A stretch of DNA of 64,000 bases from positions 124,001 through 188,000 of the forward strand of contig CP114120.1 in assembly GCA_029959195.1 (NCBI GenBank), written 5' to 3'. This stretch comes from Dictyophora rubrovolvata. Its lineage: Eukaryota > Basidiomycota > Agaricomycetes > Phallales > Phallaceae. Within the stretch, counting starts at the first letter, position 1, and each line of letters opens with the position of its first letter. Shown here piece after piece: positions 46,641 through 58,140 of the stretch. Position numbers and translations under genes: made by a program. Below the pieces are notes generated by a model that saw only the letters and a list, made by a program, of their open reading frames with translations, searched no databases and was not told where the DNA came from.

Positions 46641-47044
46641 TAGGCCTAAGACATGTTTGAGTTACAGTCGATGATCTTATTTCTTATATATGCTATATAA
46701 AAACTCACAGTGGCTGGACGTGTCATAAAAGTGATGAGTAACATCCAAGAAGGAGATTGTATCAAAATACTCACGAACTACATCGACAGGTGGTGTTACG
46801 ATGTTGCAAGATTTGCCGCCTCGGCTTCCGCAGCCATCAATAGTGACCTATGATAGCTATAGTTTGGAATGCTGCGTCGTCGAGTGTATATAAAACTTAC
46901 AGATACTGAAACAGAGAGCGTTGAGTTAGTTACATGCTTCAGAACAGTGTAATGTTACTCACCAGATTCTTGGGGAAGGGGTGTGGCAATTGCAAAGGAT
47001 GCGCAAGAAGCAACGAGGGCAACGATGAAAGTGGAGAATTTCAT
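46453..47044 (-). CDS. Small secreted Cys-loop peptide precursor with microexons
   Basis: Start MKFSTFIVALVASCASFAIA is a clear signal peptide ending near ATPLP. Exons that keep frame: 47044-46963, a 5-nt exon 46905-46901, 46847-46775, 46639-46595, a 5-nt exon 46525-46521, and 46461-46453; 72 residues. Skipping the first microexon gives an immediate stop, which supports it. The third exon encodes IDGCGSRGGKSCN. A second DGCG-type unit begins in the last exon after a TTTAPAETTG linker but is stopped at its first Cys codon (TGA, where the 29-kb copy has TGT). The mature product is probably a short peptide with one disulfide loop (C-x7-C). No Lys-Arg Kex2 site is seen. Function is unknown; a signalling or effector role is inference. 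Confidence 0.6.
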
Positions 47045-49776
47045 GGTAGAAAGATCGAGATATATGGGTAAGAATATGGCTCGAGTGAGTAGGAAGAAAC
47101 TGCAGTTGGTTTCTGAGGAATCAACGAGATATTTTCTCGGCTTTTTATACACATTCGAAGCGCGTAACGCGTCAGAAAATACAGTCAGAAAACTGGAACA
47201 CGAGAGAAAATGACTCAATTAGTCAAACAAAGGTTATCAGGGTCAGTGTCATGTACCTTTTAGTAAAAGGAAACTGGCCGAGGGTTTGTCGCCAATGAAT
47301 CCTCACGCCCTGGTTTATTAGCCGGTGACAACGGTTCATTACCAGTTAATACGCCATTTAGAGCCTTGGCTGGTTCGGGTAATAATTGGGATTCTTGCGA
47401 CATTCAAGATGATCCGGGCATAGTAGCAGGAACATGATGACAATCATTAACAGCCGAGGAACTGTAAGAACATCTAGCAAAGAATTAGAAGTAAAATAGA
47501 AGCAGATTGGGGCTTCTTTGATAATGCATTGATAGACTGAGTTGACGCGGTCAGGCCATCAGCCTTGTGATCAACAAAGCCACAATGAATATAACCAGCA
47601 AACGCTTACCCCACCGTCAAAAAAAAAAATAGATAAGATACCGAAGTGGACCTTTAGCTACCCGATTGAGTATCTGGTTGAGCATGCCTAGGTTCGTCTG
47701 AATCTATTATTAACCCCGAATTCAAATGAAATAAACCATATTGGAGCTAAAGAAATCAACGGCCTGTCAGATCAAGGTATTTGAGCCCCTTCAGGATTGA
47801 ATAAGCCTATAATTCTAAATGTGGAGGATGGATTCCACGGATGCTCCACTCGCGCGCCAGTCTGGTTGAAAAGTTGACCCGAACAGGAGGGTTGTTTCTC
47901 AAACTGGTTCGTCTTGTAAAACTCACTGAACAAGAATTATTTCCTAGTAAATGATGATAATGATTTGTTCTTTGAAAATTGGAAATTGAAAAAAAAATTG
48001 TGGGTATTTGCTTCCTCCGGGTCATGAAAAGAAAGGGTCGATTGATATGTCGAGACTCCGAGAGAGACGTCCAACAAAATATGATAAAACGGTCTCAAAT
48101 GATAATATAATAGTGATCCATATACCGACTATAGGCAATTGCCTAAAGCCACGATCACCACGCATTGCTAAAAAGACCTATCTGGATTCCTGATAACTTA
48201 AATGCGCAGGCATTTCATTCTTAGAATAGCCCTGAGCGAGCAAATGCCTAGACTATATGTAAATGACATCGGAAGGCACGGTACTGTCAACTAAATCCTG
48301 TTCAATACTGCCTTGTCTGACAAAGAATGTATAGACTATTCTTAAAAAGGAATAATGGAGCGATGTTCGGGCTTGGCTGAAATCTTTCGCCGTGATTCTT
48401 TTTAAGGAGTAAATTTCCCTCACTCAGCAAGCCTTTGGCACGGCATTGCAAAAGTGAATTATTACCTGCTAGGCACACTATTAGCAAACTCCCATCTAGA
48501 GTCGCTGTTTTTGATCGGCCATCAATCAGTACATGGAAACGACTGTACTGCGGACTTTTATGCAAAAAGGGAGGTTTTGGATGATCGTTGGATAGATCTG
48601 AATGCTGATTTTTTCAGCAAAGTGATCTCGATTGAATACAGGTACTCACACAAGGAAAGAAATAAAGCCCTCATTTAGCGACACGCTTTTAGCCCCCAAA
48701 TGACTAACAGGAAAGCTTGTGGTGGCTCAGCCTGAGAGTGCTTTGAAGGAGGAACCCGGAAAAATGACGTACTCAAATTGTACCTGAAATGTTGGGTAAA
48801 TTTTTAAAAAGTAGATATAAACCTGCAACAGTCCTTCTTCGAAACGTGACCTATTTATGGATATTGGGTGGGAACACTGCGGCTGTGGGCCTATGACAGG
48901 CCCGTAAATGATAGTAGCGGAATCAAATTAGCACAAAAGTAGATTATGTAATTAACGCTAATGAATCAACTTTAATCAAGCGTTTCTGAACCCGATTCTT
49001 TCTGACAGATTAGTGGTAACTTTGGCAGGGACATTAAGCATACGAATCTCATACTACATATTTCCAAAGGTGACAAATTTATTATATCAAATGCGATCAT
49101 AGTGGAAGGGCAAAAACCGCGGACCTGCAAAAGATGATCCATCAGAGGATAAAATGGCCGACGTAATCAAGTGCAACAATAAAAACGGGGGCCAGTGTAG
49201 AACGAGGTACAGGGGACAATAGATCTCAGGACTCGGATAAAAAGTAAGACAGAGCTACATATGTCGTAGAATTATCAGTTGAGGAACTACTAGTACTTTC
49301 CGTCTCATCGTCGTACAATCCACCGTAACGACCTAAGTGACTTCGGAGTGACTAACCCCACTATTTGCAGCATATCCAGTGTGTTGCTATTGACGTATGG
49401 ATTGAAAACTGTTCCTACTTGGATTACCCGACAATGTAGTTTTTTGTTCGTTTCTGACTTTATTCGCTTTCGCCCAACTTTCGAACCAAGGCTAGAGGGG
49501 TGACTATAGCCTATCACTACACTAGTCACTTTCCCCGAGACTTCTCCATGTCACTATGTCGCACAAAGCAATTATGTTTCATGAACAGTCCGATGATACG
49601 CAGCGGCGTAAAGCGTTGATGTCCGATTCGGAAGAGCTTATGAGCCAACTAAGTGATGTGATTCAAATAACTTTTCCTTTGCCATACATAGTGTTCACAC
49701 TTTACAGTCCTTACTGGTCGTGTTTTGTATACACGGACAAGCCCTATTTTTATAATCAATCATCGACTGAGCACGG
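47045..49776. other. Intergenic region
   Basis: Upstream of the peptide gene and downstream of phosphatase copy 1. No supportable coding exons, repeats or RNA genes. Confidence 0.45.
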
Positions 49777-51311
49777 TTATCGTTGGATGTTGAAGACATC
49801 ACATCCGCGCAAAGTTGTTTGGTTGCAAGCTATGCACCATTCTTGGGTGTTGTTAATCCCAATCGGCTACATAGGACATAAAAATGTGTCATTAATCTCA
49901 CAAAAATTTCACATTAGCCACATACCTGCAACTTAGCGATGAATTCATCAAGAGGAATGGCACCGCGGGTACCGAACAGACTGAGTGTATGGAACTCAGG
50001 ATCCTCGGTGCCATTCTTGAACTTCATCGTGATCAAGGGCGTAGACGAATGTTCAGGTTGAGAGACTTCCAAGGCGACAACCGCTGCATATTGCACTACG
50101 AGAAACTTCCATCAACATTTGGACGCGCAAAAGCTGTGATGTGATCATATTCAAAACTTTTACCCACCAATTCCTGCAATGGACGGGTCAGCTAATGCAG
50201 CGTCGGTGACATTGAACAAGCTGATGAATGGTTTATAGCTGATTTCGTCCAATGCCAATTTTAAGCCGCTGCTAGTGTTGGCAATGGTAGTAAGGGTCGA
50301 GATAAGGGAAGGTATGATAGTTTGAATCGCAACTGCGAACTGTCACAACACAGAAACTAGACAGTTCTGAATGGACTTACTATTCCCGATGCCTCCACTT
50401 GTAGTATCAGTGAAAACACCGTTCTCATGGAAATTTGCGAATCCGTAAGCTTGCGCAGCGAACGTCGGAGGAAGCTCTTGAAAGAAGGTGGCATTATGAA
50501 TCATTTGAACATTTGTAAAGTCAAAGATCTGGAATGGAATATTAATCAAACTTCGTATTTATAAGATTCAGCGTACGTTGAACTAGAGTACTGGTCAGCC
50601 ATCAATAGTTTTAGTTAACAATTGACATACCATGTTCGTGAAATCGATTGGCGTGCCCGGCAGCAAGAACGGCTGTAGTTTTTCCAAGAAAGGCTGAGCG
50701 ATGGCAGCTTCCCGCAAGAATATGCTCGAGTTAAAGAACTGTGCAGTGTGCGCATCCAAGTTCTGCAAAAAACGGAAATTAGGTACAGTATAACGGCACG
50801 AACACTATGACTAACCGGACAGGACGTGAAACCTTCGAGTGAAATATCTAAATTAGGCTCTACAGACTCAACAGGAATATACTGGTATCCACCAAGTGGA
50901 GAGATAACGGTTGTACCATTCGCAAGGGTGATATTGTTGTCAGTCGTCGGAGGAAACAAACCTTGTAGAAGACCATAGACAGAGCTCAAAATGGTTGCTC
51001 CTTCCCCTCCTGCATCTGCAAGCACTTGAATTTGAGTTAGGTTAACCACGTCTGATTGAATTCCATTTATAAAACTTTCGGAGGATGGATCGAGATATGT
51101 GGATCTCAAAAAAGTGCCGAGCTGTTGCTCTTGCACCTGTTGCAAAGTTCATGATTCGTGAATCCTTCTAATTTTGTGAGGTACGTACGCTTCCTAAAGG
51201 GGTCAGGAAGGTTTGGGAAGGATCCAATGTAAGTGGGTCTTGGAAGAACTCGAGACGATCGCCGTGGCGAGCGAAAAGAAAAACACCAAGTAGATCGCTT
51301 GTTTTGACCAT
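49777..51311 (-). CDS. Histidine acid phosphatase family protein, copy 1
   Basis: Eight exons (51311-51189, 51136-50816, 50762-50631, 50582-50577, 50528-50381, 50332-50168, 50095-49926, 49866-49777) encode 384 residues. The catalytic N-terminus LFARHGDRLEFFQDP carries the RHGxR motif; QLGTFLRSTYLDPSS, GGYQYIPVES and DFTNVQMIHNATF follow, and the C-terminus NTQEWCIACNQTTLRGC has the Cys pattern of this branch-2 (phytase-like) fungal group. The fourth exon is only 6 nt (TTCAAC, adding Phe-Asn) and is conserved in copy 2. No signal peptide precedes the catalytic motif. It hydrolyses phosphate monoesters by a phospho-histidine intermediate; substrate unknown. TATAAA lies about 60 bases upstream. 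Confidence 0.85.
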
Positions 51312-53685
51312 ATTAATAAATCTGGGGAGGGTGAATTCTTGAGAAAAGAAATTCCCCGAGGGACTTTATAAATGCGAGTGGTGCCTGCATTGATGAATTC
51401 GTGACAGTTGGATGTCGCCTCAGGCTAATTGTATGGTCAATATGGTATGGAAGATGACACCGTGTGGAGTGCAGAGCGTGGAAGTGGGTCGGTTAGTGGT
51501 ACTTAACAGGTTCGAAGAGCTCACGGATCTGAGTTTGCATTGCCAGCTGTCTGGCATGCGATCCAAATTTCAAAAACAGCCATCAATTACCGACTATGGC
51601 GCGAATACCCGTTTGACAGCTTTCTCTGCTGTCATGTCAGGTGCAAAGGTAAATTCAAGAAGAGGACGTTCTTAGACCCTCAATGTGGCATTCGTGGAAA
51701 GACTGCACTGATGTCATCTGAGATGTTCATTTAGGAGCAGAGCAAATTCAAACACCCCCAGGTTCAAAATATCGCACGAACCGAACTTTTCGGTTAGCCG
51801 ATCAAAGCCAAGACCCTGGGAATTAAATCTTTATGTTGGATTCGATACTTATTGAATAGAGCTTCTTTTAACGGCTGAATGAAAATCTTCGCAAATATGA
51901 TCATTACACGATATACCTACTACTTCCGCGATCGAGTCCTTTTCAGATATTACAAAGAGTTCACCGAGATAGCTTTTCAGCGGGAAAAGAGAACAAAAAG
52001 TAATAACTGAGACGTACGAGTGTTTCCCGCTTTGGTTTGCGCCATCGATGATTGTTCCCACGTAATTATCAACCGCTTCCGGTCGATCACAGGGGAGATC
52101 AGACATCACAGTTTCGAAGTGAACTCACATATTCCAAGAACTCCTTTCAACGGGTGTTCATCTTAATGATTGGATACAAGAAGTCATTTTAGTACCTCTT
52201 CTTTCCACCTTTCTTCAGCATTTTTGGAAGCCGCGTGAGAACTTAGAAGTGTCTGTAGCCTCCCCACAAGTAAGGGTGAAGCGAACGACTCAGGTGCTGC
52301 GTCGTTTCGAAACACCTTTCAATGGGCTCGAGTTGTCGTCTTCAACTGGGCCTTTCCCTTTCCTTTGTCAAGTTGTCAAGTTCGGCGGTGTATCCTGTAG
52401 TCGGACTAGTTTCGTGTCACTGGGTACAGATACACTTGAGACCAGGCACCCTGGTCCCTGTGAATCGTATGTAAAGGAACAATTTCAAACAAAACAAACA
52501 CTGACATAAAATAATTTAGAAAACCACATCTAAGGTGACGAGGGACGCGAAATGTGTTTAGCCTTGCAAGCGAAAAAATCAGGTACTCGCCTCGGAATAG
52601 TAGCTTGAGCCATCAAAAACTTTTTCGAAACCAGCAATTGTGGCGTTCGGTCAAAGCCGAAAGGACTTCAAAAATTGGGGAGACGTTTCATCGATGTCAA
52701 GTAATTGGAGTACTCGATGTCACATCCAGCACCAACGCTCTTGCTGTCGGCTTCTGCTCGAGATCATAAGCTCAATTCCGTTTCGTTAGACTTGTTAAAT
52801 TTGAACCAGAAAATGGATACGAATGAAATCTGACGATGGAGACCGGCTCCCAAGCAAGTTTTAATTGATACCTTGGCTCAGCCGGGGAAGTTGGCCTAAA
52901 TGCAGCCACTGTTAGATGAAATGGACATTCTCATCCGCCATTGGGTTGGAAATCATACGAAAATTGTACCAAACCTTGGTCACGATGGTTTGGTTGTGAG
53001 ATGGAAACTCGTACTTATACATACCTCCGATGCCGGCTGAGGCTTGTCATTCAAGATTGAAAAAGATGGCGTCGCTGATGCTAACGGTAGCAAAGTCGTG
53101 TATGGATGCCACCCCAACTCTCCCTCAGTCGTGTCACGGTCAGACGTTGTTTTACAACTTCAGCACCGACGTCGTCTCCTCTTTATTGCTGTCTCCATTT
53201 CCTTCTATCTTTGTGCCATCTCTATTGGTTGGATCATTTGACTCCTCGTATTTGACTCGCTTATCTTCAATGATACCCAGCGTCGCTTTCGATGCAAATG
53301 TCTAATTTGACTCAGGTCTTCGTCGTCGATGCTCATCGCGATCGGGGTCGTCAACAACTTTGTGCAACTGCTTAGTCAGCGGCTTGACGTGCCGGCGACT
53401 GTCATACTTTTCAAGTTTGTTTAAAGCCGAACCCAAGTTGACCTAAGCCTCATCGCTATTTGGCAGTCCTATTCAAGACTCATTATGCGACAGCGTCGAA
53501 CAATCCATGTCGCCGCAGCCTGCAGAAGGCTGTTGTTATGGTTTGCTGAACGCCTTGAATAGAGTCAGCCCTTCTTATCATTCAAAATAACTTTGCTTTC
53601 GCGAATTTGATGGCTTAATCCCTACCAGTGGTAGTATCTTACATATGAAAACTTCTATCGTTAAAAGAATCGTCCGTTAAGGGCG
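51312..53685. other. Intergenic region between the two phosphatase genes
   Basis: Contains the promoter of copy 1 (with the block CAGGCACCACTCGCAT shared with copy 2). The rest has only short frames without domain character. Confidence 0.45.
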
Positions 53686-55228
53686 TTATTCTTTGTTATT
53701 GAAAACAGAACATCCGCGTAAAGTCGTCTGGTTGCAAACCGTGCACCATTCTTGGGTATTGTTGATCCCAAAAGACTACATAGGACATAAACACGTGCAA
53801 TTCAATTTTCCAAGAATTTAAACCAGTCACATACCTGCAAATTGGCGATAAATTCATCTAGAGGAATGGCGCCTTGGATACCAAACAGACTGAGTGTATG
53901 GAACTCAGGATCGGTAGTACCATTTTTGAACTTCATCGTGATCAGGGGTGCAGATGCATTATCGGGTTGAGAGACTTCCAAGGCAACAGCCGCCGCGTAA
54001 TCGACTATAAGGCATTTTTATCAATACATCGACGTGCAAGCTGTGGTACTATGTCATTTCACTCACCAATTCCTGCAATGGACGGGTCGGCGGCCGCAGC
54101 ACCTGTGACATTGAACAAGCTAATGAACGGTTTATAGCTAATTTCATTTAATGCCAACTTTAAAAGGTCGCTAGTGTTGGAAATGCGATTGAGAGTCGAG
54201 ATGAGGGAAGGTATGATAGTTTGAATCGCAACTATCAATAGTTACAACGCAGAATTGGATCATTCCGAATGAACCTACTATTGCCAATACTACCACTAGT
54301 GCTATCAGTGAAGACTCCGTTCTCGTGGAAGTTTGCGAATCCATAAGCTTGCGCAGCGAACGTTAAAGGAAGATCGTGAAGGAAAGTGGCGTTATGAATC
54401 ATTTGGACATTTACAAAATCAAAGATCTGTAGCGAAATAAATCAATCAAGTTTCGTATTTGTAGGATTCCGCTTACGTTGAACTAGAGCACACGCTGGTC
54501 AGCCACTAACCAACAGTTTTAGTTAACACTGACATACCATGTTCGTAAAATTGATCGATCTGTTACCCAAAAAAGGCTGTAGTTTTTCCAGGAACGGTTG
54601 AGCGATGGCAGCTTCCTGCAAGAAAGTACTCGAATTATAAAACTGGTCAATATGTGCGTCGAAGTTCTACGAAAGCGAAAAAATGAGTATAGTGTAATCA
54701 GTATCGCTAACAAACTAACCGGACACGACGTGAAACCTTCAAGAGACACGTCTAAATCAGGCTCCACGGACTCGACAGGGATATACTGGTATCCGCCCAG
54801 CGGGGCAACAACGGTTGTTCCATTCGCAAGAGTAATGTTGTTGTCAGTTGTTGGCGGAAACAAGCCTTGTAGAAGACCATAGACGGAGTTCAAGATAGTC
54901 GCTCCTTCCCCTCCTGCATCAGCACGCACGAGAAGCTGATCAATCTCAGCCACATCTGATTGAATTCCAATAATGAAATTTTCGGAAGACGAATCAAGAT
55001 ATGTGGATCTCAAAAAACCGCCGAGCTGTTGCTCTTGTACCTAGTAATAGAGGTCCATGGGTAAACCTACGGAACTATTGTTTTTTTAGTTGATGAGATA
55101 CTTACACTTCCTAAAGGAGTCAAGAAGGTCTGAGAAGGATTGTATGTGAACGGGTCTTGGAAGAACTCGAGACGATCACCGTGGCGAGCGAAAAGCAAAA
55201 CACCAAGTAGTCCAGGAGCGTTAACCAT
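53686..55228 (-). CDS. Histidine acid phosphatase family protein, copy 2
   Basis: Eight exons in the same places as copy 1 (55228-55106, 55040-54720, 54666-54538, 54482-54477, 54426-54279, 54231-54067, 54004-53835, 53775-53686) encode 383 residues. RHGDRLEFF is intact. Differences cluster in exon 3 (QPFLGNRSINFTNM, one codon shorter) and exon 7. The 6-nt microexon is kept. The start MVNAPGLLGVLLFARHGDR again lacks a signal peptide. It arose by tandem duplication, about 2.4 kb of spacer apart, and both copies appear functional. Confidence 0.85.
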
Positions 55229-56589
55229 AGCAAACTTGAATCTGAGGTGGTAGCTTCTGACAAGAGCTTTATATGTAAAATGCGAGTGGTGCCTGTGTTG
55301 ATGGCACACAATAAATTAAATTAAATTAATGATGAAAGTCAGGTGCCATGCAATTATATGACACCATGTGGAGTGCGATTCTGCACAGAAATGGGTCGGT
55401 TAGTGATACTCAAGAGTCAATAGTTCGCGGATCTGGGCTTACCGGATGGACCTACTTGGCATACGACTCGGACGTCCATAATAACAAACTTTGCAAGTCC
55501 TCATTCGGTAGCTCTCTCCACTTAAAATGTGTATGTAGTGAAAATAAAGTTAAGGTGTTCTTCGATACCCCAAAAATGGCGTTATTGAAAAGCAGCGCTG
55601 ATATCATAATTCGTGATGTTCTAACCAAGGGCAATAGAAGCTTTATTTTGAATGATGGTTCATGGAGCCTCGGCTAGAACCCGTTTAAATTGCTGCGTAT
55701 CGGAATTGCTTGGCATGCTTACCATAAACAACTTACTTCTCAAAGGATACAAAGAAAATCACCGAGATGGCTCGTCAGTTGGGCCAGGGAATGGAAACAC
55801 TAAAGTGTACGAGAGCCTCTAGTTTACGCCACCACTCAGAAGGATTATCCAATACTCAGTCGCTTCCAGTCCTCGCTATATATCGCCTCCAATTCAGTTT
55901 CGTAGACGATAGCTTTCTGATACCGCTCCAGTGGCTGTCGGAGGGTCAGCTTTGTCGAGTCCTGGGAGGCTGAGGGCTGAATAAACAAGACGCGTTCATA
56001 AAACGCTACGAGATTGGCTGTGACCTCTTGCGAACGTGGTGTATTTTCAAATTGGGCGTGTTTAAGGTTCCGAGAGGCGTCTACAGATTGATTTCTGAAC
56101 ACAGATATATATTCAAGACTAGGTACCTCGTGATATCTGAAAAAAAAAACCCTCGCAAATAGATGTGCAAAATAGCCTAATAGCAAACCACAAGAAAATT
56201 ACATCTGGGGCACGGGTTGAAGCCGCACAACTGCTGCGAAATGTTGTTTTCAGCCTTTAGCAAGCGGGAACATAAGGGACTTGTTGAAGGTAGCAGGCAG
56301 TGCCACTAGGTGCGAGCGCCTGTGTAGACAGTTTTTAGCTTAGTCATTCACTCGCCTACTTCGCCTTGAACTCTTTAGACTTTAGTTGCATTCCGTTGCT
56401 CGTAATATACATTATATTACTCTAGCTGTTGTTAGGACTCACCAGATGGATAGCTTGAATTCCTTTTATTATTATTGAAGTTGGATATTCCTTGAGCCGA
56501 TGAAAATTCCCCGTGCCATTTTGAGTGGAAAAGTAGTTCCAAAGTAGTTCAGTGCCGTCGGAGTTTTAGGCTCCGCCGACTTTCTTATC
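55229..56589. other. Intergenic region with one possible relic ORF
   Basis: Minus-strand 56186-55845 (113 codons; SLEYISVFRNQSVDASRNL, LTRQPLERYQKA-like tail) has protein-like composition, but no family was recognised and no start context or further exons were found. Otherwise empty. Confidence 0.35.
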
Positions 56590-56754
56590 CAATGTCACGT
56601 GGGCACTCTCGTTCGGAACCAAACACAAGCCATAATCTCAAATAGACGCCCACCATGTAGGTCCACGATTGCGTCATGTCACACTGACAGTGCGTGATGG
56701 GATGGATACTCGACACACCGTACGACGTCCATCACACATCTACCCCAACTTGTG

Positions 56755-56762
56755 TATATAAA
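56755..56762 (+). promoter_or_regulatory. TATA box of Clp1-like copy 2
   Basis: TATATAAA, about 60 bases before the ATG at 56823. Confidence 0.7.
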
Positions 56763-56822
56763 ACTGGGTGCTGAACCAGAGATGAATGTACTTCTCTTCG
56801 TCACCGACTCGTCCTTCACAAC

Positions 56823-58020
56823 ATGGTTCTCTCTGCCAACTTGCAACACAACAAAGAAAACGCCTTGCTCAAGCGGACGAAGGCGGCGAAACACGCCAAA
56901 TCCAAGTCGGGCAGCCACTCTCCTGCGCCCGCATCTCCTGCATCCGTAACACGCAAACAGCGTTCAAGATCACATATCCCTCTTCCGACATCGTCTACCC
57001 CATCTCCCGTCTTGCTCGTCCGAAAACATGCCAAGAAAACAGGCGAAGGAGACGCACACGACTTTGGGATGATGGACGTGGACATGACGGACTCTCCTCC
57101 TCCAATTGTAGTCACGGGCTCTTCTTCTTCATCTAAACACGCTATCCGACTACCCCGTCAATTAAAGAAACCAGCATCCATGGCTACCGTCGATGTAGCC
57201 GCATTGCAGGCACTCGACCCGGAGCTGAAGAATGTCCCGATAGAATATGTGCTCGATAAGCTGAGAATGATGGGTAAAGGGTACGATTAACCTTTTGATA
57301 TACCACCATCAAGCGATACTGATATCTGTCTCTAGAATGCTCCAAGCGGCATGCTCATCAACAGCTCAACCACCTACAAACTGTCTCCCCCGCGAACTCG
57401 AACTCCTCATTCATACTTCATCTTCTGCATTCCCACCGCCATCCCACATCTTTGCCGTCTACTCTCGCACACCAAACGACCAAGATATCGCACCCACGAA
57501 ACCCAAAAAAGTGACACTTCATCCCGCACACGGTATAATCCTCGCAGCGCACTGCGCGAACCTTCCTCCTCTACCAACACCAGAACGCCACTCATATTCA
57601 GAATCGACTTCCAACCCCGAGTCCACCGCATCATCATCGTCATTGAAACTCCCAATTACACCCCTCTCCCTCCCGTCACCCAACACATTCCCCCTCCTCC
57701 TCGCCTACCTCTACACAAAGCAGCCCCAAAATCTCTTCGCAGCCCTCCTCCCACCAAGTCAACCCTCTCTTACTCTCTCAAATCCAACACCCACCACCTC
57801 CGAATCTCAACCCCCATCCCTCCAATCACCCACACACCTCGCCCGAACACTAGCACAAACCTACACAACACAAGCTCTCTTAGCACACGCAGCACGCGTA
57901 CATGGCCTATGGGCTAACATGGTCGCTCTTGGTGTGTCGGATGAACTTTTGTGGAGAGTCGTTCAGATTGTATGGGCCGTTTTGATTGCTGCTTTAGAAG
58001 TTGGCATTTCAACGCAATAG
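56823..58020 (+). CDS. Clp1-like protein (clampless1 family), copy 2
   Basis: Exons 56823-57280 and 57336-58020 encode 380 residues, one codon shorter than copy 1 (one Thr fewer in the APTKPKK segment). The few other changes are conservative (for example Arg to Lys in KRTKAAKHAK, Lys to Arg near LLWRVVQ). All conserved blocks of the family are present and the frame is intact. The pair could express equal proteins from the same 230-base promoter. The role in A-regulated clamp formation is by family only. Confidence 0.75.
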
Positions 58021-58140
58021 TGGACGAGTCGTTTATGTTATTTGTTATGTATAGGTTAGAAGAAATAATAAATGTAGTACTATAATCAAGGTCTTTCTGA
58101 AGAACACACTGTTGTGCGATGGCTTGATTTGTGAATAGTA

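Larger units (their letters stand above)
56590..58140 (+). repeat. Right arm of the Clp1 inverted duplication
   Basis: Reverse complement of 9565-11122 at about 98% identity. Both edges lie in unrelated flanking DNA. Confidence 0.9.

Noticed and set aside
46709-46713. Extra 5-nt exon CCACT in the peptide gene, flanked by CAG and GTGAGT
   Set aside because: The flanking signals are good, but including it throws the following exon out of frame; a single longer intron keeps it.
56697-56722. Possible homeodomain site in the Clp1 promoter (GATG-N10-ACA)
   Set aside because: The basidiomycete A-target consensus has nine bases between the half sites; this has ten, so the match may be chance.
57351-57917. 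Second 188-codon frame inside the Clp1-like gene (and its twin at 9797-10366)
   Set aside because: An overlapping shadow rich in His/Thr/Pro; the conserved Clp1 blocks are in the other frame.
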